Shown here: in pieces, positions 10,531-23,500 of the stretch
Layout of the letters: each line of letters opens with the position of its first letter
How positions within the stretch are numbered: the stretch's first letter is position 1
Origin: Struthio camelus
Lineage: Eukaryota > Chordata > Aves > Struthioniformes > Struthionidae
Direction of reading: 5' to 3'
Assembly (NCBI RefSeq): GCF_040807025.1
Contig: NC_090942.1
Coordinates: 76,179,987 to 76,243,986, forward strand
DNA: 64,000 bases
The notes under the pieces: generated by a model
What the model was told of the DNA's origin: nothing
Databases searched by the model: none
The model's input: the letters and a program-made list of their open reading frames with translations, nothing else
Position numbers and translations under genes: made by a program

Positions 10531-13032
10531 CTTTCAAAGCTTACTCTGGACTTTAATCACATTCATTCCACTCAAACTGGCAAGAACTTTGTGTCCAAGT
10601 TCCATATTCACCTTTTAAAACCCTCATCCAATTGTTTACCATGCAAATCTTATCAGCAATCCATTGACACATAAGAAGCCTAAAATGCCATGCGAACATG
10701 TGTTTCAGCATTATTTTTCAGAATAGCTCCTAACTTCTCTGGGCAGGAGTATTTTCATGGTGCAGCTCTGAAGGTAAGAGGAATTCTCTGACGTAAACCA
10801 GGCGTGTGATTACAGAGGCCATTAGTAGCTGGCCTAAAACTTATCTAAATACTCTATTGCACACTCAGCATCATAACGTCTGCAGGCCTGATCCCAGCAC
10901 TACTGCATAGTTACTAGAGTTGTTTTCCTTCTTTTGCATAGACTTTGTGAGAAACGTGCTGAAAATTACTTGAGGCACAGGACAAGCAGTACAGAAGCCA
11001 GTTTGATAGGTACTTTCACAAAAGAGGTAACATAGCTTTACTTGAGGACTACAAGTGTTATCACTGCTACTTTCAGGTCAAGGCACTAGTAGTGTTCTCA
11101 GAGGTGTACCGGTTCAGGAGAAGACATTTCAAGAGATAATTTTAAAAACAAATGTGTGACGAAAGCTATTTATCTGGTAACTAAAAGTTTAAAATTTTGC
11201 GTGAGGTAAGGGATGTTTAAAAACATCAGGAAAGAATAGAAATCAACAAATATTTTAAAGCTGTAAACATCACAGAAGGAAGTATTCTGAAAACATAGGA
11301 GGGTACACCCTTTTCTTTTTTTCCAGTAATGGAAAAGTCTGGGGAAAACACTAGGAAAAAGAGTCTAGCTGAAAAATAGAACTGGAAAACAGTTTTCTCC
11401 AACTTTCAGGCTAGAAAAGAGAGTTAACCAGCTAAGTACAAGTATTTACAATGTACCTTAGCAGAAGCTAGACAGCTCTTCAGAGACGCAGACACTACTG
11501 AACATACCTCGCAGAGCTTATCTTTCTGTAATGACAGAAACACCAAAGGCCAAGGAGTCATCTGACCTTTTCTTCCACCCCCATGAACTTGGCAAAGAGG
11601 ATTTTTGTCTTTGTCAGGAAGTTACCCAGAGGGCTGCAAACTATGCTAAACATTACGCAGGTAGTCATCTCCTCTTGGCTGAGTAGTACATTTGCCACAC
11701 AGTCTCACCCATGGAGTTGGGCAAGAAATACATGCTGTTGCTGAGCAGCTGGATGCCGACATTTCATTGCAAACAGTGGATAGAACTGAGAGTAAGGAAA
11801 AAGGCAAGTTGCACTGAAAGGCTTGGGATATTCAGGCAGTCAGATGTCAGTGACTGAAACAGCCTACTCCGTTTACTTGAGAGACAAAGTGCCCAGCCTG
11901 TGCCAGCACAGTCTGTAAAACGTACAGATTGTTTGGGTGGTTGCCCTTATCCAGGCACACCTATGCAGGGGGAGGGGATTGATATATTCATATATAAATA
12001 CACATTGTTATGTACAAAAGGTATAACTTATATAGAGGAAGGTGTTGTCAAAGGCCAAACTGGACACCTCAGGGAGATTTTTCAAGAGAAGTGACTTAGG
12101 AATTCTGCTTAATATTGTCACCTGAAAATGTTTGTCTTCAATATTTGCCCATGTGTCCTGTACACGAAGAACACTTTACCCTTAAATAACATGTATTTTA
12201 GTCCCAGCATGCAGAGAACAGGAATCCTACTAGAATAAGAGTATTTTCTGTGTTACACTGTTGAAACAACAAACGCAGTTTTGTTTGAAACAAAGCTTGG
12301 TTCGAGAGGTAGGAGTCCTCTTTAGGGGTGAATAAATAGCTCTACCTGATGCACCAGGTTATCAGAACTGACAGACATTTCAGGATTGGCAGTCATGTTC
12401 TGGAAGTGGGTAGGGAAACCACTGCAACCAGGTCTATCAAAGATTAGCCCTCTTAGTCCACAGCGAAGCCCTAGGCAAAACACAACGTAGCCCAGCAAAG
12501 ATGGACCCTGAACCACGCGTACCTAAACTGCACACCAAGCAAATGGGGAGGGTGGGAATTTCAGGCTGCCAAATGCCCCACATCATTGAACCGTGGTCTC
12601 ACAGCAACATACAAATATTTCTTGCAAAGCTGAATAAAGTAACACAAAAAGCACAGGCTGATACAGTTGTTACATGACATTGTGATTCCACCTATCCTGA
12701 AGGAATACAAAGGCAAGGACCTGTTAAAAGTATTATTTTTTAAATTAAATATTACACCATTTTTAGAGCTATTACAAGATACATGACACATTTTGGGGTA
12801 TTACAAGAGTTTGTGCTTGTGCATAGTAATTAACAGCTTAACTGCACTCCCAGCAACTGAAGAGGTCTCCAAAGAGTGCTGAGTGGCATTTGTTACTTGA
12901 AAGAATGTGAGAAGGAGGCAAAGCATGTCAATAAGACTGTTAGAAATGTAAGTGTCAGGAGTCTAGCTTATATTTCAGACCTTATGAGCAAAGAACTTCT
13001 TTCTGTGTCCATTTCTTATTCCACTTTTCTTA

Positions 13033-13095
13033 GTTTAGACTGTAAAGTCTTTGGGGGGGGGGGTCATTTTGCCCCCATGCCTGCACAGTGCCTCC
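13033..13095 (+). repeat. Possible L2-like 3' end relic with G11 run
   Basis: TTTAGACTGTAAAGTCTTTG, then an 11-base G run, then 'cccatgcctgcacagtgcct'. This matches the pattern 'tagactgtaagctctttgGGGcaggga...cagcacctagcacagtgcc' of old amniote LINE tails. It lies inside the longest unassigned reading frame of the spacer (12876-13568) and argues that frame is not a gene. Confidence 0.4.
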
Positions 13096-16000
13096 CCCAC
13101 CAGCTGTACAGCAGCACAAAGAACAAGGGTCACCTAGACGAACCTCCCCGAGTAGAGGACACATGTTCCTGTCAGGATATGAAAAAATATGGGTTTAATG
13201 TGGGAGGTTTTCTCTTCGTATCAGGAAGTCTGAAACCTTCCTGTACTTATAAATCTCTCAGAGAGACGAGAAGAGATCCGCAGCTGGATTTCTTGATCTC
13301 AGAATTGTTACTTCTGTATTATTATCAGCTTTATTCCTGGAAGAAAGAGTGTCTAGTAAAAAACAGCCATCTGCTAGTTAAACCAGAACTGATCACGTCA
13401 GTGCCATCATCTTTGTTGATGCTGCTGAATGGTGGTGACAAGTTTTTACCTTTATTTAACAGTTTTCCCACAAAACAGAGAACAGGAACATCAGTGCACT
13501 TTCACGTTTTGGATTTTAGTTGCAAAGCACCTGTAAGAGCACTTCTTACTTTTTTCCAGAATTGTTGAAATAGTCTGCAGCAAACGGAGAGGTGGCATTT
13601 CTCCAAGCACTTAAAGTTAAGTCTGCTAGGCTGTGTGGTTAGCACATAGAAGGCACAACTTTATGCTGACCTAGTCTATTTCCAGTGATTTGTACAGAAC
13701 ATAGCTAAAGGCCCACAGCGTTAAAATGCAAACTTATTTGCCTGAGAATCTAACACTAAAAAGAATGCTGAGTTAGCACTCTTTATGACAAAACCTATTT
13801 GTTCATAGACAAGCGCAGAGCAGACAGCAACGCAGAAACCCTCTGCTTCACCATCAACCTAAGATGCTTCAAATTTTGCCTTCCTTTAAAATGCAGTAAG
13901 ATCCATGAATCTTTGTACAGTTTCTGGGTTCTCTGCTCAAGCTGCTGCAGGAAAAACTAGGCAAGATCTTCCTCTGCCTGAAAATTTACAGTAGTTGGAA
14001 AAAGAAAGAAAAAAAAACTACCAAAAGAAGTGAGAAACATCCCAAGTACCTGAGATTATAACCCTAAGCTATTTCATTACTTTGCTTACTGATTTAAAAA
14101 TAAGGATAGGATAACAGCAAGCATTCAGGTTGCACCAAAATTCCAGTAAATTCATTTAGCAGCTGTAAGAAAGAAGCAAGAAAGGAAGCAGAAGGGCTAA
14201 CAAGTTAGAGACTAGCACTTGATTTGCAACTTATTGCACCTGTTAGCCTGTGAGCTGAGTGGCAGGCAGCACCAGGTGTACCTTGTAAAGCTGATTTTCC
14301 AGCAAACCACCCCTCTGCTAATTTGAGTCCTGAAGTTCATTCAGCCAGTCTTCCTCAGAGGGACAGCTAAACCAGCTTTAGTTTTCCTGTGCTATCTCTA
14401 CAAGAGAGGAATAGAAGGTGTTTTTCTGTATGCTGTTTTGCTGTTGTAAGTATAAGTTCTTAGCCCACTTTTTTAATGTGGAACCACAAGTAACGTTTAA
14501 AAAGATTGTGTAGTTTAAAGGATTGATTTTATTTAAAGTTTGTTCATTAATGTGTGCTGGAAAGCTCCCAAGTCCTTAAAGAACGTACTTAGTTCTCACT
14601 GTGATGTTTTTTAATTTTACAGAGGTAAACTGTAGGAAACTGCTTCTACTTCTTGGTGTTTGCTTCCCTGAGTAAATCTTTTAAATCAGATATAGTAATA
14701 AAAGCGGTCTCTTCTTTTTCCTAAAAATTGTGTTTGGAGTCTTACTAATGGTTTTGGGGAAAAAAAAGAAAGATTCTTGTGACCAAAGTGATGTTCATTA
14801 AGATAAATGTTGCTACTTACGAAAATAGCGATAGGAAAAAATAAATTCAGAGATACTCATTCTGAGCTTTTGGTGTGCACAGAACTTCTTATTAAGACAG
14901 TTTAAGTAAAACATTGAGTACTTATATCTATTGGCATTCTGGATTCATAAATACTTACGTGTGTTTTTTTCTCTTTGTGTTACAAGATTATGCAAGTGAG
15001 TGACTTCTGCGCTAAATGCTAGCGAGGCATGTCGTTGTTGCTGTTTTTAGAAAAAGAAAAACTTGCTCTACCTAAAGGCAAAACAGGGTGCTAACTTCTG
15101 GGCCTGGGGGAGGTTTGTTCACTTTGCTTCCTGATGTGCAATCTCTTGGTGAAAAAGACACAGTTCAGTGAAGCCTATGTCCTTCTGGGGGCATGTTGGT
15201 CTTTGTAGTGTGCAGGGGGAAATCCCTTTTGGGTCATGGCCCAAGGTATTTAGCCCCTGCAGGCAACCACGTCAATACGCCTCTCGCAAACACCATCTTG
15301 TGAACGCTGTTATTTATTTTTCCTCTCCTTTTAATCCTGACAGAAGGCTGGTCTATGATATTACTATTCTGGTAGTTATGCTGGGTATGAGTAAATCCTT
15401 ATCTTACAGGCTCTGTGGACTGTTACTGCTGCTAATGTGGGATACGCAGTAAATATGCACTGTGCTTTCGACTGTTTCCCCATTCCCATATTTAATAGAG
15501 CTAATGAGTTGAATGCGGTAGACTGGTGGAAGGTAGGTATGTAGCTGTAATATTGAACACAAAATACGGCTTCAAATCTGTTTTAGGGAACTTCAGCTAA
15601 ATTTATCTGGCACATAACCTTCTTTTATATCTAAATCTAGGATAATGTTCTAAACGGTACAGTTAACTTATAAGGGTATTGCTTGTTTCCATTGCATCTG
15701 AATCTTTGCAATTGTAGGGGAAAAATTGCTGATGCTTATGATATAACTTTGTTCTAGTTCAACCACATTCATAGGAATAGACTGGTTGGTGGATGGTGTT
15801 TCTCAGTGCTAATGTTTCAGCAGATGCTCCCCTCTGGGTGAGGAGCTGTGAGTGAAGTCTGCAGTGGGAAAGTGTGAGATGAAAGCTCCTGACTACTGAG
15901 TTCAGGGAAGAAGGTTGTAGGATAGTGACAGGTGTCTTGCATGAGACCAGGGTTCTATCCTTGTAAAATCCATCTCCTGTGACTTTATCACACACACGTC

Positions 16001-16932
16001 TTATTGGAAACATCTCTTTTAAACATCTCCTTGAGAATAGATAATATACAAATAGAATTGAAGCGCCTTGTAGGGTCTATTTCTTGGGAAACTGGTAACA
16101 GATGCGGTGACAGCTGTAGCTGTGTTAATTGGTAAAAGGAAAGACTGTAGGCTCACTAGAACACTAAAACTCTTGTTTGCTAACCCTAACCCAGTACTCA
16201 CAAAACGCTGCCCAGAATGACAGTCTTAATATTCTCTAAAAGCAAACTTCACCTAAACCTTAGCTTCTGAAACCTGTCACAGGATGATATTGGAAAAGCT
16301 GCAGACTCAAAGGTCTTAAACCGACTTGTATAGCTGGGAGGCCACAGAACAAGATCAGAAACTGATAGCATCTAGAGCTATAGGAAGTACGTTGGGTAAA
16401 TATCCGGCCAACTGTTGTTGTTGGACTTAGTCATGGAATTAGGTAAGAAAGTACACGGTACAAATGTGACTGAAAGTAATAACTTTATATACACACACTT
16501 TTTTTTTAATAAAAAATCTAATTTGGGGTAACTTGGGCTGGGTAATGCTGCTTAGCACTTCCTTTAATCTAAGTTAGTCAATTGGTGCAGGGGTTCTTCA
16601 GTTTTTTTTTTTTTTTTTTTAATTTTTAAATACAATAAAATGGAGGTCGGGGGCCAAGGCAGCAAGATTTCAGAAAGCATTTCTTCCCTTCTTCCCCATC
16701 CATTCCAGCTCCACACCACTTCCTGTCCTCCGGAGAACTAGAGGTCATGGCTGAACAGTTATAGTTCATGTGTATAGTATATTCGCATACAACTTTTGTG
16801 ATAGTCAGTATGTGGACCAAGGATTTTCAAATAACCTGATACTAAAGTTCCAAACTGTCTACTGAAGGGACAAATTAGTACAAACAGCACACTTATGCTA
16901 ATCTTTCTGAATCTTGTGTCTGTTCCTCTCAG

Positions 16933-17554
16933 GTACTTTGCAAGAGAAAGAAGTCGATAATGTCTTCAGAACATGGAGCTAACAAACGGCATCATAACCC
17001 AGTGGACAGTATTTGCAGAAAGATCAAATCTATCCAAATGATGGATCAAGTCTCTAATCCTGCTTTGCAGATACCAAAATTTCAGTCCCGGAACTTTGAC
17101 AGTCCACAGTGTAATATCAAAAAGAATCTAGAAGAAATACTAAAGAAAAGAACTTTTAGAAGCAACAGTAATACTGCTCCACATTTCATAAGTCCCAGTA
17201 GCGACAGTGTTTTCTCTCCAGACTTGCAGGCACTCTCACCTTGTTTCAGGCCTATCTCTGACTGCTGTTCTGCAAATGCTACCTATTCAATCATTAAAAG
17301 TGAAGAGAAGACTGGCAAACCATGGATGCCAATGTACCAGACTGAGAACAACTCTCCATCCCTCTTCAGAACTAGAGAGGCTAATGCCCAGGGCCAGATA
17401 TGGGTGTCATCAAGTATTGAATCTAAAAATGTGTCTCATGAACAGAAATATCTTACGTCAAGTCCAAATTTACAATTCCTGACATCTGATAGAAAGTCAG
17501 AAAGTGCTGTAATCCACTCTCCTGTGCCAAAGAGACTATCTTTGGGTGAAAGAG
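16933..17554 (+). CDS. IRAG2: IRAG2 first coding exon (Ser-rich N-terminus)
   Basis: The acceptor TTCCTCTCAG precedes 16933 and the likely ATG is at 16960. The nine codons between are open, so translation could begin upstream. It encodes residues 1-198, rich in Ser, Asn and Pro, with a basic [12 protein letters not shown] motif. The donor G|GTAAAATAC leaves one base. Reading through the donor reaches a TAA at 17623-17625. Confidence 0.85.
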
Positions 17555-20500
17555 GTAAAATACTGGAAATAAAAACTAGGCATCAGAATGTTCAGCCTAC
17601 ATGGCTGAATTGCTTTACTACTTAAAGCAATAGCAATATGTTTTGGAATCACTTCAGTCTAATAAAAACGGCAAAAGAGCTACATAAAGCCTTAATCTTT
17701 CCCTGAAAATTATTTATGTCAATTTAAAAAGTGAAGAAATAAGGACTTGAGTTGAAACATATTTTCAAATTTGACAATTCCTTTTGTGGGAGGAGGTTTT
17801 TAATTAATTTACCTTACTGTTAATGTAGAACGGTATGTCAGTTTAGATTTTTTTTTCCTGGTGTTTGTATATTTGTTTTTTAGGATTGTTTTCTAAAAAA
17901 TTTAATCTAACCATAAGGATTTTTTTCCAACTTATCTTAAGGGGAGGGGAGAGATAGCTGGCTTCTTAAAATTCTGTTTTATATAAATGTTTACTTTATG
18001 CAGAAGAATATTTGGTATTCCCACACATCTATGTATAGGAGTAGATGCATATACCAGTTCCCAGACTCTGAGGCTCCAGCTATGGACAGTTCCTGGCAAT
18101 ATTCTGCAATAAAAGTTCTGTTCTGTGTTCTTAATTTTCTGTATCGGTCAAGCTGTCGTAGGCCGTGCCCACTTGTGCTATTATGAAGGCGATACTGTAG
18201 TTAGAAGCGGTGATGTGTGAAAGCTGTACTGAACGAATGAAGATGGACGGTAACAAACTTATCCTTCATAGGATGGAAACAGTCGCTGGGGTACAAAGCT
18301 GACGATATGTATGATGTGAGCTTGATTTGTGAAGAAGACCTGCTGACTACTATCTTCTGTGCCTGTGACTTAGAGCATACAGGTTTGCCGGTGGCTTTTC
18401 AATGTTCTTCTTCCTCTTGATACGTTTTCAAGGCTCAGATCGCGTTATGGTTTGAGGGGTGGCAACCTGTGATATCCTTAGACTGATTAGCTGCCTTAGC
18501 TGGGCAGCTGTCTCTGTCAGAGATCCTGAGCAAAGCTCTGTACCTCTCTTGCATGATGCCTGTCTCTTCTGCCTTACTCCCTTCCCCCTGAACCCTGCCC
18601 CAACCTGGTCTTTCTTCTATCCTAGTGAGGAGGAAGTGGAGAAGTATCACACCTCTTCCTATCAGACTTTTTAGAAATGATTGTTTATTTCTGTTAGGTA
18701 TTTTCCTGTTAGAAAAATGAACTTTAGGAAACCTCAGAACAAGAGGTTACTCTTCTGAGTTGCCCATCAAATATGACTAAATCTGTGCATGGGTTTTTCT
18801 GTGAGGATTTCTTTTTTTATTCCTCTTTTTAAAAAAAAAAAAAAAAGTCTAACTATCCAGAAGAAGACCCTGTCAGTGACAGGGTTTGACCTCATCTTAC
18901 AATGAGGCCTGAAAGTAGTAGCATAGCAAATGAGGTGAGTTTTTAATCGACTTCAATTTAAAAAAAACAAAAACAAATAAAAGCTGTAAACTATTCTTTC
19001 CCAGATCATGCTAGAACTTAGTGATTATTTACTTGTCTACAGAGCGACTGAATGTGTCGTACTGCAGATCAGTAGCATGCTTTTCATGCTTTTTCATAGT
19101 TATGTTTTTTTTTTCTGTGTGCTGCTAGACTTCAAAATCTGGTGCTTAGATAACTATATCTATCCTAGGAAAAGTAGCAGTTTCCAAGATTGTTGATTAT
19201 CTGAGACATACAACTAGTCGGGGATCAGAAGACAGTGGTCTCGAAGAGCTGTGCAACATGCTTGACCCAGATCAAAGAGACATCTCTGTGGACCTGGAAA
19301 CATATCATGCCATCATGAAAGAGTGGATTGAAGACTGTAAAAGAAAACGGTAATAGCTTTTTACCAATTTATCTCATGAAAGCTTCCATCAAAGCAAGAG
19401 AGCAGAAACCATTCCTATGGCTTGCATTTCCAGTACCCTAGAACAAAGATGGCATCAAGATATTTTGACCATAGTGTATTTTTTTTGACTGTAAGCTTTT
19501 AAATATAGAAAGTTGGTAGGTAAACCAATATCATACTAGTTTTATGAACCTTCATGCTTGCTTCTTTCAGGGAAGATGATGCCACTGAGGAACCAACAGC
19601 AAGCATGGAAGACTTGGAATTTAAAGTACATAAAAACATTTCTGAAGGTGCAGACCGTTCTGTTCTGGTTTTATTCAGGAAAACTCTACTTTCTTAAACT
19701 ATAACCAGAAAATGTCTTTCAGCAAAAAGGATGCCTGTCCGAATGAATGTTACATCAGGAAGCTTGGAGGCCTTTGGGGGTGATGTGTCTAAAGGAGACA
19801 TGTAAGCTCGTTTAAGTAGCGCTTTCTCAGAAGTCAGTACCTCTAGCTTTCATCACTCGAGCAATTCCCAGAACCATTATTTCAGGAAAACTATCTTGGC
19901 AGGGTTTCTAGTGCTGATCTCAATGTGCACCAACTCTTTATGCTATTAAGTTCTTCTTCACAGCTTCTACTTAGCAGCAAAAATATACTAGTAACTTACC
20001 TTACCGATACCTTGGTCATTCTGTGCTGATTTGCCTTGTCAATTCCCTGTGGTCAGAGTTTTGCTGTGGGTTTTTGTTCCTCTTTAAAAAATATTCCCCC
20101 CACACACCCCTCTTCCCCCAAGTTCTTAGGTCTCTGAAAATAGAAGACATTGTCTTCTGAATTTCTAGTCCCTAATTTTGTTTGGACACTTCTTATAAAT
20201 ATGATGATGATTTGGATTCTGTAATAGCAAAGTCCTTAATAAAAACACCAGAGTTTTCAAAGATAATGTTCACGTTTTACGTATAGTCAACAATCTTCAG
20301 ATTTTCCTTCTGAAGCTTTCCTCTCCTTTCTAAGAATCCTAGAAAGGTGTAACCCTTATTGCAGTTTCAGTTGAAAGTATAGTTCAGGGGAAGAGAAGGG
20401 TTCCGGGACTTTTGGAGTTAATTTATTGTCTTAGTGATGGCCTAAGAGGAGATTAACGAAGGCTTAAGGTACTGTCCTGCAGCCGTTCAGCCTTGGCACT

Positions 20501-23500
20501 TGTCCAATGGCATAACAAGCCCTGTGTAAACTCTCTGCTTACCACTCTAGTCAGTGCAGCATGGCACCAAGACTTTTAAAAAGCCTAAATTAGAACCAGT
20601 CAGCTTCTTCATCTTTTTCTGGTTTTATTACTGAAACAGGGAGACTTCTGACTTGATAACCTGTGTCGCAGACCTGCAGTACAACAACCAGAAGCTTCAG
20701 GAAGAGAACAACAAGTTGAAGCTGACGCTGGAAGCTGTGGATGAGGCTAACAATAAGTTAATGGTGGATAACGAGGATCTACATCAACAAATAAAAAGGT
20801 GGGAGACCTTGGTGCACCTGGTCTATGCAATAGCCACGGACAGACCTATTTTCTGTGGAGCAGGCTAATCTTGCTTTGTTTCTAGTCTCACTAGTACTTT
20901 ATGGCAATAAGTTTCATCACTTAATGCTGGTCTGGCCACAGCATTAAGCCTTGCAGAGACTGCATTAAGTTCTGTGCCTCCTGGTTCTTATAAAATCAGT
21001 CATTCATCATACAGCCTCACGTAATCAGAGGCTGGTTCTTGCTGCCTGAGGTTGTGTGGGTGTGTATAAACAACTCTTAGGTAAAGCTGAATCCAACTAA
21101 AACCAAGGAGGGAGGCCTAATATTACAAGAGAACAGCCAAATGCTGGAAATGTTCCAGTCCTAGGTCAAACACCCACTGCCAAGCAGTGGGAAAATGAGC
21201 ACATAAGAGCTATTTTGCTAGTCCCTTGAGGACCTGGAGTAAGTTGTCTCAGTGTATGGCTTAGTATGGCTGCAGCTTGGGGACCTATCAATGTCATGAG
21301 TACACAGCTATTTTAACAGCGAGTTCACAGTTCTCATCTGACCCAAATGATTCAAATGTTATGGAGTTATGCCGACTCCCAAACCATTCCTAGTCTTTCG
21401 GGGGGAGATTAAGACAGGAGTCTCTTCCACCAGCTGGTGTGGGACGTGTGCGTCAGACCCTGAGCTCTGGGCTGCTCTGCTGTCTAGAGCTAGCAGTGAA
21501 AAAATTCTTGCCGTGCTGGGAAAACATGCATAGGCTGGAGCATCAAATCATGAAAATGATAAAATGATGCAGAGCTTATCCCTGAAAACTAAACTGAAGT
21601 GATTTCCATAACTGTTAACAATGAAGTACGGTAAAGAAGTGTCTGTGTACTTGGGTGGTCAGACATATTTGACTGTTACAAGCTTGGTTGTTAGGTAGAT
21701 ATAAACAAACAAACAAAAAAGGCTTAATAGGTGCTATCTTTTCTAGGGACTTCATCCCTTATTTTATCACCCCCTTCCACTCTCAAAATAATAAGAGGGC
21801 AAGTCCATGAGCCCTTTTTCCATGCGGAAATGATGGACTCTAACGTAAGAGAAATAATCAAGTTTAGTATCTGTGCCAAAGAATGAGTCCCCGGGGGCTT
21901 CTGAAAATACTGTTCTTGTACTTCAAGCCTATCTGATGACCAACAGTAACTTGCTGAGGTTTCCCTGGATTTCTTTCCCTTCCCCCAGCATCCAGCACTC
22001 TGTGCTGAAAGCCAAATTGCTGGAAGAAGAACTGGAAGAAGCAAAAAACAACCTAAACCTCTCAGAAGAGAAGAGACAGCAGATTCTATGCCAGAATAAA
22101 CAGCTAGTAGGTGATCTTACTTCTCAGCTTATTTTGTATAACTTCTTGTGCTTTGCTGTAACAGCGGTATGCCTAATCAGCCCATAAAAATTAGCAGTAC
22201 CCGCTAGGTACTGAGGTTTTTTGAGGGAGTTTGAAATGTAATTAGTGTTAGAAAAATACTGTGAAGTTTTTCCACGGAAGTCTCTTTAAACTATTGTCAG
22301 GTATAGTGTAGGAAACAACTTTCACAGTAAATTGGCCCTTTTAATTATCTTGTATATAATTACACTTGAAGACAACAGCTTTCACACCGCTAACGTGAAG
22401 CCTTATCTGATTTGAAGTTTGTGATGTCCTGCTAGGAATTTGAGTGTTGCACATGGCTTCTGTAGAACAGAGAGGTCAAGAGGCTCAGTTCAGCTGCCTA
22501 GAGAAAGGAATTTGTTTTGAAACATCCAAGGCTATTGGAGAGATCTGCATGGGCTGGCAGGTATGACAAGGACCTGTTGGAAACCATCCATCCTAGGCTG
22601 ACAGCTGGAAGCCAGGCAGCATCCTTCAGAGTGTCTGAGAGGGTGCAAGCTGCCTACATGAGGGTATCTGAACTGCACCCAGATGCCTATGTAGCAACGC
22701 CAGTGTGACTGTAATGTGTGTAAAGTAGTGTGGTAACAGCACTGATGATGTGGCTGCAGCTTTAGCAGGTGTTGCTAGCCACCAGAAGGCAAGCCGTCAG
22801 GAGAACAGATTTGCACTGTTGCCATGCGTGTTGCTCGTGCCACAGTTGTGTTTCCTTGTCGTAGGCTTATACTGGTGTTTCACGGCTCTGTGCGTTATTG
22901 ATCGTGGATATTTAAAAAAACAAAGCAATAAAAAACAAAAAAAAACCCCACTCCTTTCCCTACAGAGCAAGAATACAGGTTTTTGTTGCTAACCTGTTCC
23001 ACCATGTGTACAGCTCCTTCCCTCCACCCCCGGATTACACAAATCATTACAGCAGTTTTGTGTATAAAGGGAGGAGATTTAGGGGGTGGCAGGAGATGGG
23101 GGAATAACATTAGAAGCTGTGTAGCTCTGCTTACAAGTCTCTCACTGTTCCCTGAGCCGTGGAGGCACTATGTGGGGAGGATATTGCTACTTTATTCCTG
23201 TCTGATGGAAGCAGTGTAGCTTGGCATATAGGCTTTCCAGATCTGCCTTGATTCAAATATGAACATAACTAGCCATGCACGCTCTAGCCTTAAATACCTC
23301 CCTCCAATCTTCTAGTGGTCTGAGTTCTACTCTAATTTGAAGTGTTGGGGTCAAACCTTGAATCTAGCAAGTGCAAATATCAGTAAGGGTTCGTGGGCCG
23401 CACCAGTCACGGTGCTCTCTGTTCCACTGCGCTCTCTGACGCAATAAAAACGCACCGCCGCAGCTTCAGGCTGGGCCCTGAACGTATTCTGATTCTACTG

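Larger units (their letters stand above)
6423..16932. other. Spacer between SPX and IRAG2 5' ends, no coding gene found
   Basis: About 10.5 kb separate the SPX promoter (minus) from the first coding exon of IRAG2 (plus), so the two genes are head to head. I see no exon chain with conserved protein. IRAG2 must have at least one upstream exon here, because its first coding exon starts at a splice acceptor, but I could not choose among the possible donors. The spacer holds old repeat relics (10126-10215, 10372-10530, 13033-13095), an 11-base G run (13053-13063), a long T run near 16602-16620, and no evident CpG island. Confidence 0.5.

Noticed and set aside
15168-15540. Possible IRAG2 upstream exon ending at the GTAGGT donor near 15537
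   Set aside because: A donor exists, but no matching acceptor or promoter is clear, and the nearest ATG codons run into stops. It could only be 5' UTR.
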